A DNA stretch of 64,000 nucleotides from Lepidurus packardi (GCA_023053545.1 JAKZAN010000106.1:38434-102433), one strand, 5' to 3'; positions 27,528 through 39,200 are shown, counted from the first letter of the stretch. The notes: generated by a model from the sequence alone, not told the origin. Numbers and translations: made by a program.

Positions 27528-27811
27528 GCCGCCTGAACCTCGCCTTGCTGCTCGCCGTCCTGTTCAGCGCGCTGTACGTGGTGCATGTGCAGTACGAGTC
27601 GCGCCGCCTGTATGTCGAGCTCGAAAAAGCCAAGGCCCAGGCCCGCAAGCTGGAAGTCGACAACGAAGGCCAGCAGGCCGACAAACGGGCACAGGCCACG
27701 CCGCTGCGCGTGGAACAGCTGGCCAAAGACAAACTGCAGATGCGCCCGGCCACGCCCGCCATCACCGAATACGTGTCTTCGCGTCCAGCGGCAGGGGCGG
27801 CCAAGCCATGA
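27524..27811 (+). CDS. ftsL: Cell division protein FtsL
   Basis: FtsL is a bitopic septal protein that forms a complex with FtsB and FtsQ. The 95-residue protein has a short cytoplasmic tail, one membrane span (about residues 4-20) and a coiled-coil/leucine-zipper-like periplasmic part ([20 protein letters not shown]). Sequence identity is low in this family, so the call rests on size, topology and the place between rsmH and ftsI, with 4-bp overlaps on both sides. Confidence 0.93.
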   Translation: MSRLNLALLLAVLFSALYVVHVQYESRRLYVELEKAKAQARKLEVDNEGQQADKRAQATPLRVEQLAKDKLQMRPATPAITEYVSSRPAAGAAKP

Positions 27812-29541
27812 GGAGAAGCGTGCGCTACAGCGCCAGTCCCTTGCTGGCCAGCAAAACGCCGGTTTGGCGCAGCAAGTTCATCGTCGCTGCGCTGGCGCTG
27901 GGCTTTGCCGGCCTGGCCGTTCGGGCCGCGCACATCCAGGTCTTTGGCAACGAGTTTTTTCAGCGCCAAGGCGAGGTGCGCTTTGCCCGCACGCTGGAGC
28001 TGCCGGCCAACCGCGGTCGCATCATGGACCGCCATGGGCTGATCCTGGCGTCGAACATTCCCTCGCCCAGCATCTGGGCCATTCCCGAAGACGTGAGCGC
28101 CACGCCTGCGCAGCTGGCCACCTTGGCCCAGCTGCTGGAAATGCCTTTGCCCGCGCTCAACAAAAAGCTGGCCGATGAAGACAAGAGCTTTGTGTGGCTC
28201 AAGCGCCAGGTGGACGAGTCGGTCGGCAAGCGCATTGCCGAGCTCAACCTCAAAGGCATTTACCAGCGCAAGGAATACAAGCGCCAATACCCCGACGGCG
28301 AGGCCACGGCGCACGTGGTGGGCTTTACCAACGTCGAGAACAACGGCCAAGAGGGCATGGAGCTGACCTTTGACAAGGAACTGGCCGGCCGTGCGGGATC
28401 GCGCCGCGTCATCAAGGACCGCTTGGGCCGTGTGGTCGAAGACGTGCGCGAAGAAGTGCCGCCAGTGGACGGCCGCGACTTGCAGTTGTCGATTGACAGC
28501 AAGGTCCAGTTCTTTGCCTATCAAAAGCTGCGCGACACCGTGACCACGCACAAAGCCAAGGCCGGCAGCGTGGTGGTGCTGGACGCCGTCACCGGCGAGG
28601 TGTTGGCGCTGGCCAACTACCCCAGCTACGTGCCCGACAAGCGGCGCAACCTGACCGGCGAGCAGCTGCGCAACCGTGCCCTGACCGACACCTTCGAGCC
28701 CGGCTCGACCATGAAGCCCATCACCGTGGCCATGGCGCTGGAGGCCGGCCGCATCACGCCGCACACCAGCATTGAAACCGGGCCGGGCCGCTACAGCATG
28801 GGCGGGTTCAACATCAGCGACACGCACAACTACGGCACCTTGACGGTCGAAGGCGTGATCCAGAAGTCCAGCAATGTGGGCGCTTTGAAGATCGCGCAAA
28901 AAATGAGCCCGCACGAAATGTGGGACACCTACACGGCGCTGGGCTACGGGCAAAAGCCGCAGATCCAATTTCCCGGTGCGGTCACCGGGCGGGTGCGGCC
29001 GTGGAAGACTTGGCGCCCGGTCGAGCAAGCCACCATGTCGTATGGCTACGGCTTGTCGGCTTCGTTGTTCCAGATGGCGCATTCCTACACCTCGTTTGCG
29101 CACGACGGCCAGATCATTCCGCTGACCATGCTCAAGAGCCCGGAGCCAGCGGTGGGCGTGCAGGTGTTCTCCGCCAAAAACGCGCTGGCTGTGCGCCGCA
29201 TGCTGCAAATGGCGGCGGCCCCCGGCGGCACCGCACCCCTGGCGCAAACCGTTGGCTATTCGGTGGGCGGCAAGTCCGGCACGGCGCACAAGCAAGTGGG
29301 CAAGGGTTACGCCAGCAACAAATACCGTGCTTGGTTCACGGGCATGGCACCGATTGACACGCCGCGCATCATCGTGGCGGTCATGATCGACGAGCCCAGC
29401 AACGGGCAGTACTTTGGTGGCTTGGTGGCTGCGCCCGTCTTCAGCGAAGTGGTGCAGCAGACCTTGCGCATGATGGGCGTGCAGCCCGACGTGTCGGTCA
29501 AGCCGCAAATCGTCACCCAAGCCGTCGAGGAATCGTTTTGA
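27808..29541 (+). CDS. ftsI: Peptidoglycan D,D-transpeptidase FtsI (PBP3)
   Basis: FtsI cross-links septal peptidoglycan in partnership with FtsW. The 577-residue class B penicillin-binding protein has an N-terminal membrane anchor (about residues 24-42), the non-catalytic domain beginning NRGRIMDRHG, and the transpeptidase domain with active-site S300-T-M-K303, S354-S-N356 and K489-S-G491. All three motifs are intact. Both ends overlap neighbours by 4 bp. Confidence 0.97.
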   Translation: MRRSVRYSASPLLASKTPVWRSKFIVAALALGFAGLAVRAAHIQVFGNEFFQRQGEVRFARTLELPANRGRIMDRHGLILASNIPSPSIWAIPEDVSATPAQLATLAQLLEMPLPALNKKLADEDKSFVWLKRQVDESVGKRIAELNLKGIYQRKEYKRQYPDGEATAHVVGFTNVENNGQEGMELTFDKELAGRAGSRRVIKDRLGRVVEDVREEVPPVDGRDLQLSIDSKVQFFAYQKLRDTVTTHKAKAGSVVVLDAVTGEVLALANYPSYVPDKRRNLTGEQLRNRALTDTFEPGSTMKPITVAMALEAGRITPHTSIETGPGRYSMGGFNISDTHNYGTLTVEGVIQKSSNVGALKIAQKMSPHEMWDTYTALGYGQKPQIQFPGAVTGRVRPWKTWRPVEQATMSYGYGLSASLFQMAHSYTSFAHDGQIIPLTMLKSPEPAVGVQVFSAKNALAVRRMLQMAAAPGGTAPLAQTVGYSVGGKSGTAHKQVGKGYASNKYRAWFTGMAPIDTPRIIVAVMIDEPSNGQYFGGLVAAPVFSEVVQQTLRMMGVQPDVSVKPQIVTQAVEESF

Positions 29542-31079
29542 ACGCCGTGCTGCGCACCCCCGAGCAAGCCGCGCAGTGGTTGCGCGGCCGCACGCCGGGC
29601 ACCTTGTCGGCCGACAGCCGGCAAGTGCGCGCGGGCGACGCCTTTCTGGCCTGGCCGGGAGCCGCCACCGACGCGCGCCGCTTTGTGGCGCCGGTGCTGG
29701 CCGCAGGCGCGGCCGCTTGCCTGGTGGAAGAAGCCGGCGCGGCCGAATTTGGCTGGGCAGACAGCGACGAGCGCATTGGCCTGTTCGCCGGTCTCAAAGC
29801 CGCCGCCGCACCGATTGCCGCCGCGTACTTTGAAGCACCCAGCACGCAGCTGCAGGTCCTGGCCGTGACCGGCACCAACGGCAAAACCTCCACCGCCTGG
29901 TGGCTGGCGCAGGCGCTCCAGGCCTGCAGCCAACGCTGCGCTGTGGTCGGCACGCTGGGCATTGGCGAGCCGGGCGCACTGGTTTTCAACGGGCTGACCA
30001 CGCCCGACCCCGTGCTCTTGCAGCAACAGCTGCGCCGCCTGGTGGGCGAAGGCTTTGCCGCCTGCGCGGTCGAAGCGTCTTCCATCGGCCTGGCCGAAGC
30101 CCGGCTGGACGCCACGCGGGTGCACACCGCCATCTTCACCAACTTCACGCAAGACCACCTGGACTACCACGGCAGCATGGAGGCTTATGGGCAAGCCAAG
30201 GCCCGGCTGTTTGACTGGCCCGGCCTGCAAGCGGCCGTGGTGAACATCGACGACGCTTTCGGTGCGGCCCTGGCCCAGCGCCTGGCTGCCCGCCCGCTGG
30301 ACGTGTGGACCGTGTCCTGCGCCGGCTCCGCTCGGTTGGCAGCGCGCCGACTGCGCCACACCGCCACCGGTCTGCAGTGGGAAGTGCATGAAACCAGCGC
30401 TGCGGGCGTAGACGTCTGCGCCGTCTCGGCCCCGGTGGTGGGCGACTACAACGCGCTCAACGTGATGGGCGTGATCGCCACACTGCGCAGCCTGGGCGTG
30501 TCGCTGGCCCAAGCCTGCGCCGCTTGTGCGCAACTCAGCCCGGTGCCCGGCCGCATGGACCTGCTGGCCCAGCCCGAGCAGCCGCTGGTGGTGATCGACT
30601 ACGCCCACACGCCCGACGCGCTGGCGCAGGTGCTGCAAGCGCTGCGGCCCACCGCCACCAGCCGCCAAGGCCAGCTGTGGTGCGTGTTCGGTTGCGGCGG
30701 TGACCGCGACGCCAGCAAACGCCCGCTGATGGCGGCGGTGGCCGAACGCTGCGCCGACCGCGTGGTGCTGACCAGCGACAACCCGCGCAGCGAAGACCCG
30801 GCTGCCATCTTGCAGGCGCTGGTTGGCGGTTTGCGCCAGCCCTCAGCCGCGCACCAAGAAGTCGACCGCAGCCGGGCCATTGCCCACGCGCTGGCCCAGG
30901 CCCAGCCCGGCGATGTGGTGCTGCTGGCCGGCAAAGGCCATGAGGATTACCAAGAAGTGGCCGGCGTCAAGCGGCCGTTTTCAGACCACCAGCAGGCGCT
31001 GGCGGCACTGGCCTTGCGCGCCCAAGCGTCGTCCACTGTGCCCGCTGCGTCCACTGCACCAGAAGGGCGGCGCGCATGA
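29538..31079 (+). CDS. murE: UDP-MurNAc-tripeptide ligase MurE (meso-DAP adding)
   Basis: MurE adds the third stem-peptide residue. The 513-residue ligase has the ATP site T111-G-T-N-G-K-T117 and D414-N-P-R417, the pocket motif that selects meso-diaminopimelate, in keeping with dapF in this window. Substrate-binding and C-terminal domains appear complete (VVIDYAHTPDAL; LLAGKGHEDYQ). The TTG start overlaps the ftsI stop (TTGA), a weak start that could lower its yield; no ATG is better placed. Confidence 0.97.
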   Translation: MNAVLRTPEQAAQWLRGRTPGTLSADSRQVRAGDAFLAWPGAATDARRFVAPVLAAGAAACLVEEAGAAEFGWADSDERIGLFAGLKAAAAPIAAAYFEAPSTQLQVLAVTGTNGKTSTAWWLAQALQACSQRCAVVGTLGIGEPGALVFNGLTTPDPVLLQQQLRRLVGEGFAACAVEASSIGLAEARLDATRVHTAIFTNFTQDHLDYHGSMEAYGQAKARLFDWPGLQAAVVNIDDAFGAALAQRLAARPLDVWTVSCAGSARLAARRLRHTATGLQWEVHETSAAGVDVCAVSAPVVGDYNALNVMGVIATLRSLGVSLAQACAACAQLSPVPGRMDLLAQPEQPLVVIDYAHTPDALAQVLQALRPTATSRQGQLWCVFGCGGDRDASKRPLMAAVAERCADRVVLTSDNPRSEDPAAILQALVGGLRQPSAAHQEVDRSRAIAHALAQAQPGDVVLLAGKGHEDYQEVAGVKRPFSDHQQALAALALRAQASSTVPAASTAPEGRRA

Positions 31080-32464
31080 TGACGCTGGCCCAGCTCCAGC
31101 AGTTCTTGCCCGGCGCGCGCCTGGTGGGCGACGCCAGCGTGCGCGTGGCGCGTGTGCACACCGACACGCGCAGCCTGCAAGCGGGCGACTTGTTTGTGGC
31201 GCTGCGCGGCGAGCGCTTTGATGCGCATGACTTTTTGAACCAAGCCGGCCAAACCGGCGCGGTCGCCGCCCTGGCCGAGCAAGGCCTGGCAGCGGCCGGC
31301 CTGCCCGGCGTGGAAGTGGCCGACTCGCGCGCCGCCCTGGGCCAGCTGGCCACCGGCTGGCGCGCCCAATACCCGCTGCCGCTGATAGCAGTGACCGGCA
31401 GCAACGGCAAAACCACCGTCACGCAAATGATCGCGGCCATCTTGTGGGCGCAGGTGGGCGAGCAGGCGCTGGCCACGCAAGGCAACTTCAACAACGACAT
31501 CGGCGTGCCGCTGACCCTGCTGCGTTTGCGCGAGCAGCACCGGCTGGCCGTGGTCGAGCTGGGCATGAACCACCCGGGCGAAATCGCCCAGCTGGCCGCC
31601 ATGGCGCAGCCCACCGTGGCGCTGGTCAACAACGCCCAGCGCGAGCACCTGGAGTTCATGGCCACGGTCGAGGCGGTGGCCGCCGAGAACGGCGCGGTCA
31701 TCAGCGCCTTGCCCGCTGACGGCGTGGCCGTCTTCCCGGCTGACGACGAGTTCACGCCGCTGTGGCGTGGCCTGGCCGGTGCGCGCCGCGTCATGACCTT
31801 TGCGCTGCAAGGCCAGGCTGACCTGACGGCCCAGGCCGATTGGGTCGGCACCGCCTGGCAAGTGCAGGCGAGCACGCCTGCCGGCGCGCTGACGTTCAGC
31901 CTGGCCGTGGCCGGCCTGCACAACGTGAAGAACGCCTTGGCTGCTGCCGCGTGCGCGCTGGCGGCGGGTCTGCCGCTAGCGGCCATTGCAGCCGGCTTGT
32001 CGGTGTTCGAGCCGGTCAAGGGCCGCTCGCGCGCCTTGCAACTGGCCCGGCCCCAAGGCGGCACGCTGACGGTTATTGACGACACCTACAACGCCAACCC
32101 TGACTCCGTGGGCGCCGCCATCGACGTGCTGGCCGCCTTGCCGGCGCCGCGCCTTTTGGTGCTGGGCGACATGGGCGAAGTCGGCGAACGCGGCCCCGAA
32201 TTTCACACCGAAGCCGGCGCGCTGGCCCAGCAAGCAGGCATCGAGTCGCTGCTGTGCAGCGGCGAGCTGAGCACCCACACCGCCCGCGCCTTTGGCAGCG
32301 CCACCCACCACGCCAGCGTGGAAGCCCTGAGCGCCGCCGTGCTGGCCGCGCTGCCGCAGCACGCCAGCGTGCTGGTCAAGGGCTCTCGCTTCATGCGCAT
32401 GGAACGCGTGGTCCAGGCCATCGAGGCGCAGGCCGCCCCCCACAAGGAATCTTCATGCTCTTGA
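31076..32464 (+). CDS. murF: UDP-MurNAc-pentapeptide synthetase MurF
   Basis: MurF adds D-Ala-D-Ala, made by Ddl (encoded further down), to the UDP-MurNAc-tripeptide. The 462-residue protein carries T107-G-S-N-G-K-T113 for [18 protein letters not shown], the EHLEFM motif and [11 protein letters not shown] near the C-terminal domain. It starts ATG-ATG; the first overlaps the murE stop. The end overlaps mraY by 10 bp. Confidence 0.97.
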   Translation: MMTLAQLQQFLPGARLVGDASVRVARVHTDTRSLQAGDLFVALRGERFDAHDFLNQAGQTGAVAALAEQGLAAAGLPGVEVADSRAALGQLATGWRAQYPLPLIAVTGSNGKTTVTQMIAAILWAQVGEQALATQGNFNNDIGVPLTLLRLREQHRLAVVELGMNHPGEIAQLAAMAQPTVALVNNAQREHLEFMATVEAVAAENGAVISALPADGVAVFPADDEFTPLWRGLAGARRVMTFALQGQADLTAQADWVGTAWQVQASTPAGALTFSLAVAGLHNVKNALAAAACALAAGLPLAAIAAGLSVFEPVKGRSRALQLARPQGGTLTVIDDTYNANPDSVGAAIDVLAALPAPRLLVLGDMGEVGERGPEFHTEAGALAQQAGIESLLCSGELSTHTARAFGSATHHASVEALSAAVLAALPQHASVLVKGSRFMRMERVVQAIEAQAAPHKESSCS

Positions 32465-33632
32465 GCCTGGCCCAATGGCTGCAAACCCTGTCGCCTGAAT
32501 TTGGCTTTTTTCGGGTCTTTCAGTACCTGACCTTTCGCGCCGTCATGGCTGCGCTGACCTCGCTCCTGATTGGCCTGGTGGCCGGGCCTTTTGTGATCCG
32601 CCGCCTGACCTCGCTGAAGATCGGCCAGCCGATACGCGACTACGCCATGCAAACCCACCTGGTCAAAAGCGGCACGCCCACCATGGGCGGTGTGTTGATC
32701 TTGCTGTCGATTGCGATCTCCACCTTGCTGTGGTTTGACCTGAGCAACCGCTTTGTCTGGATCGTGCTGATCGTCACCCTCGGCTTTGGCGCCATTGGCT
32801 GGGCCGACGACTGGCGCAAGGTGGTGCACAAAGACCCCGAAGGCATGCCCTCGCGCGAAAAGTATTTGTGGCAATCGCTGATCGGCCTGGTCGCTGCCGT
32901 CTACTTGGTGTTCAGCATTTCCGAAAGCTCGAACCTGCGCGTGATCGAGCTGTTCCTGAGCTGGGTCAAGTCCGGCTTTGACATCAACCTGCCCCCCAAG
33001 GCCGGCTTGATGGTGCCCTTCTTCAAAGAAGTGAACTACCCGCTGGGCGTGTTCGGCTTTGTGATCCTGACGTATCTGGTCATCGTTGGCTCCAGCAACG
33101 CGGTCAACCTGACGGACGGCCTGGACGGCCTGGCCATCATGCCGGTGGTGATGGTGGGTTCGGCACTGGGCGTGTTTGCCTATGTGACCGGTAGCTCGGT
33201 GTTTTCGCGCTATTTGCTCTTGCCGTACATCCCGGGTTCGGGTGAGCTCTTGATTTTTTGCGCGGCCATGGCCGGTGCGGGCCTGGCCTTTTTGTGGTTC
33301 AACACGCACCCGGCGCAGGTCTTCATGGGCGACGTGGGCGCGCTGGCCTTGGGCGGCGCGCTGGGCACCATCGCGGTGATCGTGCGCCAAGAAATCGTGC
33401 TGGCCATCATGGGCGGCATTTTTGTGGTCGAGGCCCTGTCCGTCATGCTGCAGGTCAGCTACTTCAAGTACACAAAAGGAAATTCGGCCAAGGCCGACGC
33501 CTGCTGAAAATGGCGCCGCTGCACCACCACTTTGAAAAGAGCGGCTGGAAGGAAACGCAGGTCGTCGTGCGCTTTTGGATCATCACCATGCTGCTGTGCC
33601 TGGTGGGCTTGTCCACCCTGAAACTGCGATGA
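32455..33632 (+). CDS. mraY: Phospho-MurNAc-pentapeptide translocase MraY (frameshifted as read)
   Basis: MraY transfers phospho-MurNAc-pentapeptide to undecaprenyl phosphate, forming lipid I. The native length is ~392 aa with ten membrane spans. Visible catalytic motifs are [18 protein letters not shown] (Asp-Asp), [13 protein letters not shown] and [11 protein letters not shown]. As read, the frame breaks after FKYTK at the AAAA run 33474-33477 and stops early; with one A more it continues [20 protein letters not shown], where the conserved HHHFE motif lies, and stops at 33632, overlapping murD (ATGA). The gene is essential, so the break is probably a sequence error. Confidence 0.95.
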
Positions 33633-35434
33633 AACAACTGGACCAGAAAAACGTGTTGGTGCTGGGGCTGGGCGCGTCGGGCCTGGCCCAGGCGCGCTGG
33701 TGCGCCCGCTGGGGCGCCCGCGTGACCGTGGCCGACACCCGCAGCCAGCCGCCGCAGCTCGCTGCGCTGCAAGCGGCCGTGCCCGAAGCGCGCTTTGTGG
33801 CTGGCCCGTTCAGTGCTGATCTGGTCCAAGGCCAAGACCTGGTGCTCAAAAGCCCCGGCCTGTCACCGGCCGATGTGGCCGAGGTGCAGCAAGCCGCACA
33901 AGCCGCAGGCTTGGCCTGGGGCAATGAGCTGAGCTTGTTCGCCGAGGCCTTGCAGGAACTGGCCAAGCCGACGGAAGTGGTGCAAGAAGCCGCCGAGCTG
34001 CCAGCCCCAACCGGCATCGACACCGAACCGGCCGACACGCTTGCCGCCGTGGACGCGTTGCCAGCCGATGGCGACGCTGCGCTGGACACGCCAGTGGCCG
34101 ATGAGGAGCCGACACCTGCGGCCGAGACAGCTGATGCCGCCAGCGTTGAAACCAAGGCCGAAACCAGCGCCGAAGGGGTAAGCACTCAGGCCGAAACAGC
34201 AGCGCCCGCCAGCGCCGACAAACCGGCTGAGCCACCGGCCGAGGCCGACGAGCCTGCGCTGCTGATCGAGCCGCCCCCTGCGCCCGAACCCGGCTATCAC
34301 CCGCGTGTGATCGGCATCACCGGCACCAACGGCAAAACCACCGTCACCTCGCTCACGGGTTTGTTGATCGAGCGCGCGGGCAAGCGCGTGGCCGTGGCCG
34401 GCAACATCGGCCCCACGTTGCTGGACACCTTGTCCGAGCGGCTGGACGCAGACGACTTGCCCGAGGTTTGGGTGCTGGAACTGTCGAGTTTTCAGCTGGA
34501 CCAAGTCACGGCCTTCGAGCCGTCGGTGGCCACCGTGCTCAACCTCAGCCAAGACCATTTAGATTGGCACGGTTCCATGGCGGCTTATGCCGCCGCCAAG
34601 GCGCAGGTCTACGGCCAGCGCGGCGTGATGCTGCTCAACCGCGACGACCCGCAGGTCATGGCGGCCTTGCCGCCGCTGGTCAAGGGCAAGCAGCTGCGCA
34701 GCTACCAAACCTTTGGCGCCAACGAGCCGCAGCGCCCGGGCGACTTCGGCATTGAAACCGTCAACGGCATGCGCTGGCTGGTGCGCGCGGCCGAGGCCGA
34801 CGAAACCATCAAGCGCCGCAAGAACGAAGAAATCCCGCTGTACGTGCAGCGCCTCATGCCCGTCGATGCGCTGCACATTCGCGGCCTGCACAACGCCACC
34901 AACGCCTTGGCGGCCTTGGGTTTGGCGGCAGCGGCCGGTTGCAGTCTGGCGCCGCTGCTGCACGGCCTGCGCGACTACCGCGGCGAGCCGCACCGTGTCG
35001 AGTCGGTCGCCGTGCTCAACGAGGTCGAGTTTTTTGACGACAGCAAAGGCACCAACGTGGGCGCCACGGTGGCCGCCATCAGCGGCTTGGGTGCCGAACG
35101 CCGGCTGGTGCTGATCCTGGGCGGCGAAGGCAAGGGCCAGGACTTTGCGCCGCTGGCCGAGCCGGTGGCCGCGCATGTGCGCTGCGTGCTGCTGATCGGG
35201 CGCGACGCGCAGCTGATCCGCCAAGCGCTGGCCGACACCGGCGTGACGCTGACCGACGCCGCCAGCATGGCCGAGGCCGTGCAGCTGGCCGCCCAAGCGG
35301 CGCAAGCCGGCGACGCCGTGCTGATGTCGCCAGCCTGCGCCAGCTTTGACATGTTCGACCACTACGAACACCGCGCCCAGGTGTTTGTGCAAGCCGTGCA
35401 CGCCCTGGCCGACGAAGCGGGGGTCTTGCTGTGA
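33629..35434 (+). CDS. murD: UDP-MurNAc-L-Ala:D-Glu ligase MurD with a long Ala/Glu/Pro-rich insert
   Basis: MurD adds D-glutamate to UDP-MurNAc-L-Ala. The N-terminal Rossmann part ([17 protein letters not shown]) and the ATP site T231-G-T-N-G-K236 are plain, with later [22 protein letters not shown] and [13 protein letters not shown]. Total length is 601 aa, about 160 more than E. coli MurD. Most of the excess is a low-complexity acidic stretch (about residues 110-225, rich in A, E, P, T and D) between the first and second domains. The frame is unbroken across it. The ATG overlaps the mraY stop; an upstream in-frame start inside mraY is not needed. Confidence 0.95.
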   Translation: MKQLDQKNVLVLGLGASGLAQARWCARWGARVTVADTRSQPPQLAALQAAVPEARFVAGPFSADLVQGQDLVLKSPGLSPADVAEVQQAAQAAGLAWGNELSLFAEALQELAKPTEVVQEAAELPAPTGIDTEPADTLAAVDALPADGDAALDTPVADEEPTPAAETADAASVETKAETSAEGVSTQAETAAPASADKPAEPPAEADEPALLIEPPPAPEPGYHPRVIGITGTNGKTTVTSLTGLLIERAGKRVAVAGNIGPTLLDTLSERLDADDLPEVWVLELSSFQLDQVTAFEPSVATVLNLSQDHLDWHGSMAAYAAAKAQVYGQRGVMLLNRDDPQVMAALPPLVKGKQLRSYQTFGANEPQRPGDFGIETVNGMRWLVRAAEADETIKRRKNEEIPLYVQRLMPVDALHIRGLHNATNALAALGLAAAAGCSLAPLLHGLRDYRGEPHRVESVAVLNEVEFFDDSKGTNVGATVAAISGLGAERRLVLILGGEGKGQDFAPLAEPVAAHVRCVLLIGRDAQLIRQALADTGVTLTDAASMAEAVQLAAQAAQAGDAVLMSPACASFDMFDHYEHRAQVFVQAVHALADEAGVLL

Positions 35435-36691
35435 GCGCCTCAGCCCTGATGTCTCGCCTGTCAGGCTGGCTGAACCTTTCAGCCCGGCGCGACGACGACG
35501 CCTTGCCCGTGCGCACCGGCAGCGTGGCCCGCACGGCGGCGGCCTCGCCCGTGCGCCTGACCGGTTTTGACCAGCCCTTGGTGTGGGTCACGGTGGCGCT
35601 CTTGATGTGGGGCCTGGTGATGGTCTATTCGGCCTCAATCGCCATGCCGGACAACCCACGTTTTGCCCGTTACGCGCATCACCACTTTTTGCTGCGGCAT
35701 GTGATCTCGCTGGGGATCGCCTTTGTGGCGGCGGTGCTGGCGTTTCAGGTGCCGCTGTCCACCTGGGAAAAAGTGGCGCCCTGGCTGTTCATCACCTCGC
35801 TGGTGTTGCTGGTGTTGGTGTTGGTGCCTTTCATTGGGCGCGGCGTCAATGGTGCGCGCCGCTGGATCTCGCTGGGCGTCATGAACTTTCAGCCGTCTGA
35901 GCTGGCCAAGTTCGCGGTGTTGCTCTATGCGGCCGACTACATGGTGCGCAAGATGGAAGTCAAAGAGCGCTTTTTCCGCGCTGTGTTGCCCATGGGGGCG
36001 GCGGTCGGCATCGTCGGCCTGTTGCTGCTGGCCGAGCCGGACATGGGCGCTTTCATGGTGATCTCGGTGATCGCCATGGGCATTTTGTTTTTGGGCGGCG
36101 TGAACGCCCGCATGTTCTTCTTCATCGCCTTCATCGTGGTCATTGCGTTTGGCCTGATGGTCGCGGCCAGCCCGTGGCGGCGCGAGCGGATTTTTGCCTA
36201 CCTCGACCCTTGGGCCGAGCAGTACGCGCTGGGCAAGGGCTACCAGCTGTCGCATTCGCTGATTGCCTTCGGTCGGGGTGAACTCGCCGGTGTGGGCCTG
36301 GGCGGCAGCATCGAAAAACTGCACTGGTTGCCCGAGGCGCACACCGACTTTTTGCTGGCCGTGATTGGCGAAGAGTTCGGCTTGCTGGGGCGTGCTGTGC
36401 GTGATGGGTTTGTTCGTGTGGATGACACGCCGCATCATCCACATTGGCCGCCAGGCCATTGCCATGGACCGTCTGTTTGCCGGCCTGGTCGCGCAGGGCG
36501 TGGGCATCTGGATGGGTTTTCAGACCTTCATCAACATGGGCGTGAACCTGGGCGCGCTGCCCACCAAGGGCCTGACCTTGCCGCTCATGAGTTACGGCGG
36601 CTCGGCCATCATGATGAACCTCATCTCGCTGGCGGTGGTGCTGCGCATTGACTACGAAAACCGCGTGCTGATGCGGGGAGGCCGCGTATGA
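35431..36691 (+). CDS. ftsW: Septal peptidoglycan glycosyltransferase FtsW (frameshifted as read)
   Basis: FtsW is the SEDS-family polymerase of septal peptidoglycan. The native length is about 419 aa with ten spans. Typical stretches are [50 protein letters not shown] and, after a break, [23 protein letters not shown]. The frame breaks at GGGG 36387-36390: removing one G turns LLGRAVRD into [11 protein letters not shown]. It starts with GTG overlapping murD and its stop overlaps murG. An N-terminal ~40-residue cytoplasmic extension with basic and polar residues precedes the first span. Confidence 0.94.
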
Positions 36692-37785
36692 GCACGGGCC
36701 ACCTGAACGCTGGCAAAGTCGCCCTGGTCATGGCCGGCGGCACGGGCGGCCACATCTTCCCCGGCCTGGCCGTGGCCGAAGCTCTGCGTGAGCGCGGCTG
36801 GCGCGTGCACTGGCTGGGCGGCAGCGGCAGCGCCGAGCAGCCCAGCATGGAAAGCCAGCTGGTGCCGCCACGCGGTTTTGCCTTTGAAGCGGTGGCTTTT
36901 TCGGGTGTGCGCGGCAAGGGGCTGCGCACCTTGGCCTTGTTGCCGCTGCGTTTGCTGCAAGCGTTTTGGCAAAGCATCCAGGTGCTGCGCCGGGTGCAGC
37001 CGCAGGTGGTGGTGGGGCTGGGCGGTTACATCAGCTTCCCGGGCGGCATGATGAGCGTGTTGCTGGGCAAGGCGCTGGTGCTCCACGAACAAAATTCAGT
37101 GGCCGGCTTGGCCAACCGCGTGCTGGCCCGCGTGGCCGACCGCGTCTTCACGGCCTTTCCGGGCGTGCTGCAAAACGCCGAATGGGTGGGCAACCCGCTG
37201 CGCCCTGCGTTCACGCAGCAAGCCGCGCCCGCGCAGCGCTTTGCCGGCCGCAGCGGCCCGCTGCGCGTGCTGGTGGTGGGCGGCAGCTTGGGCGCCAAAG
37301 CCTTGAACGATTTGCTGCCGCAAGCGCTGGCGCTGCTGCCTGCCGAGCAGCGCCCGCAGGTGCTGCACCAAAGCGGCGCTCGCCAGATCGACGCGCTGCG
37401 CGCAGCCTACGCAGCGTCTGGCGTGCAGGCAGAGCTGACGCCTTTCATCGACGACACGGCCCAGGCGTATGCCGATGCCGACCTGGTCATTTGCCGCGCT
37501 GGCGCCAGCACCGTGACCGAGCTGGCCGCTGTGGGCGCAGCGGCGCTGTTCGTGCCCTTCCCGTCGGCGGTGGACGACCACCAAACCAGCAACGCCCGCT
37601 TTTTGGTGGACGCTGGTGGCGGCTGGCTGGTGCAGCAGTCGGCGCTGACGCCCGCCAGCCTGGCCGCCATGCTGCAAACGCTGGACCGCACCGAACTGCT
37701 GCGCCGCGCCGAGGCCGCCCAAACCCAACAAACCCTGCGCGCCACCGAGCGCGTGGTTCAAGCCTGCGAGGAACTGGTGCCATGA
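36688..37785 (+). CDS. murG: UDP-GlcNAc:lipid I transferase MurG
   Basis: MurG makes lipid II on the inner face of the membrane. The 365-residue GT-B enzyme begins [20 protein letters not shown], with the first G-loop, continues with [39 protein letters not shown] and the donor site [16 protein letters not shown] with [14 protein letters not shown]. All expected motifs are present. Both ends overlap neighbours by 4 bp. Confidence 0.97.
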   Translation: MSTGHLNAGKVALVMAGGTGGHIFPGLAVAEALRERGWRVHWLGGSGSAEQPSMESQLVPPRGFAFEAVAFSGVRGKGLRTLALLPLRLLQAFWQSIQVLRRVQPQVVVGLGGYISFPGGMMSVLLGKALVLHEQNSVAGLANRVLARVADRVFTAFPGVLQNAEWVGNPLRPAFTQQAAPAQRFAGRSGPLRVLVVGGSLGAKALNDLLPQALALLPAEQRPQVLHQSGARQIDALRAAYAASGVQAELTPFIDDTAQAYADADLVICRAGASTVTELAAVGAAALFVPFPSAVDDHQTSNARFLVDAGGGWLVQQSALTPASLAAMLQTLDRTELLRRAEAAQTQQTLRATERVVQACEELVP

Positions 37786-39200
37786 AGCACGCCGTCAATC
37801 ACATTCACTTCATTGGCCTGGGCGGCTCGGGCATGTCCGGCATTGCCGAGGTGCTGCACAACCTGGGCTACGTGGTGTCCGGTTCAGACCTGGCCGACAG
37901 CGCGACCTTGCGCCGCTTGGCGGGCCTGGGCATCCAGACCTTTGTGGGGCCATGCAGCAGCCAACCTGGCGTCGGTGGACGCGGTCGTGACCTCCACCGC
38001 TGTGCGCGCCGACAACCCCGAGGTGCTGGCCGCGCGTGAGAGAAAAAAATCCCGGTCGTGCCACGCGCCTTGATGCTGGCCGAGTTGATGCGCCTCAAGC
38101 GCGGCATCGCCATTGCCGGCACGCACGGCAAGACCACGACCACCAGCTTGGTCGCCAGCGTGCTGGCCGAAGGCGGGCTGGACCCGACCTTTGTGATTGG
38201 CGGGCGGCTCAACAGCGCCGGCGCCAACGCCAAGCTCGGTTCGGGCGACTACATCGTGGTCGAGGCAGACGAGTCCGATGCGTCCTTCCTGAACCTGTTG
38301 CCGGTCATGGCGGTGGTCACCAACATCGACGCCGACCACATGGAAACCTACGGCCACGACTTCGAGCGCTTAAAGGGCGCTTTCGTGGAGTTCTTGCACC
38401 GCATGCCCTTTTACGGCACGGCGATTTTGTGCACCGACGACCCGGCAGTGCGTGCCATCGTCAGCCAGGTGTCTTGCCCGGTGACCAGCTACGGCCTGGG
38501 GCCTGACGCGCAAGTGCGCGCCGTGGACCTGCGCCATGTGGACGGGCAAATGCATTTCACGGTGCAGCGCCGCAACGGCATCACCTTGCCCGACATGCCG
38601 GTGGTGCTGAACTTGCCGGGCGAGCACAACGTGCTCAACGCGCTGTCGGCGATTGCGGTGGCGGTCGAGCTGGACATTCCCGACGCCGCAGTGCAAAAAG
38701 CCCTGGCCGAGTTCCGTGGCGTGGGTCGGCGCTTTCAGCATTACGGCAACGCGCCGGCTGCCGGCGGCGGCAGCTTCACGGTGATCGACGACTACGGCCA
38801 CCACCCGGTGGAAATGGCCGCCACGCTGGCCGCTGCCCGGGGCGCTTTTCCGGGGCGCCGGCTGGTGCTGGCGTTTCAGCCGCACCGCTACAGCCGCACC
38901 CGCGACTGCTTTGAAGACTTCGTCAAGGTCATTGGCCACGCCGACGCGGTGTTGCTGTCCGAGGTGTATGCCGCTGGCGAAGCGCCGGTGGTGGCCGCCG
39001 ACGGCCGCGCCCTGACCCGCGCCCTGCGCGTGGCGGGCAAGGTCGAGCCGGTGTTTGTGGACGCGATTGACGCCATGCCGCAAGCCATTGCCGACAACGC
39101 CCGCGCCGGCGACGTGGTGGTGTGCATGGGCGCAGGCTCCATTGGCTTGGTCGCCGGCAAGGTGATCGAGTTGCTCAAGTCAGAAGGGCGCACGGCATGA
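37782..39200 (+). CDS. murC: UDP-MurNAc:L-alanine ligase MurC (frameshifted as read)
   Basis: MurC adds the first amino acid to UDP-MurNAc. The native protein is ~472 aa: [17 protein letters not shown] and GSDLADS in the N-terminal domain, [16 protein letters not shown] for [26 protein letters not shown] and [15 protein letters not shown]. Two breaks are seen. At GGGG 37946-37949, one G too many turns [16 protein letters not shown] out of frame. At the seven-A run 38043-38049 a one-base excess hides [12 protein letters not shown]. Between the two breaks the frame is only ~95 bp long, so both look like sequence errors in an essential gene. Confidence 0.94.

Noticed and set aside
27460-29520. 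686-codon minus-strand frame opposite ftsI
   Set aside because: ftsI has all transpeptidase motifs; the antisense frame is a codon-bias shadow.
33474-38049. True pseudogenes of mraY, ftsW and murC
   Set aside because: These genes are essential and otherwise intact; each break is a one-base change in a short homopolymer.
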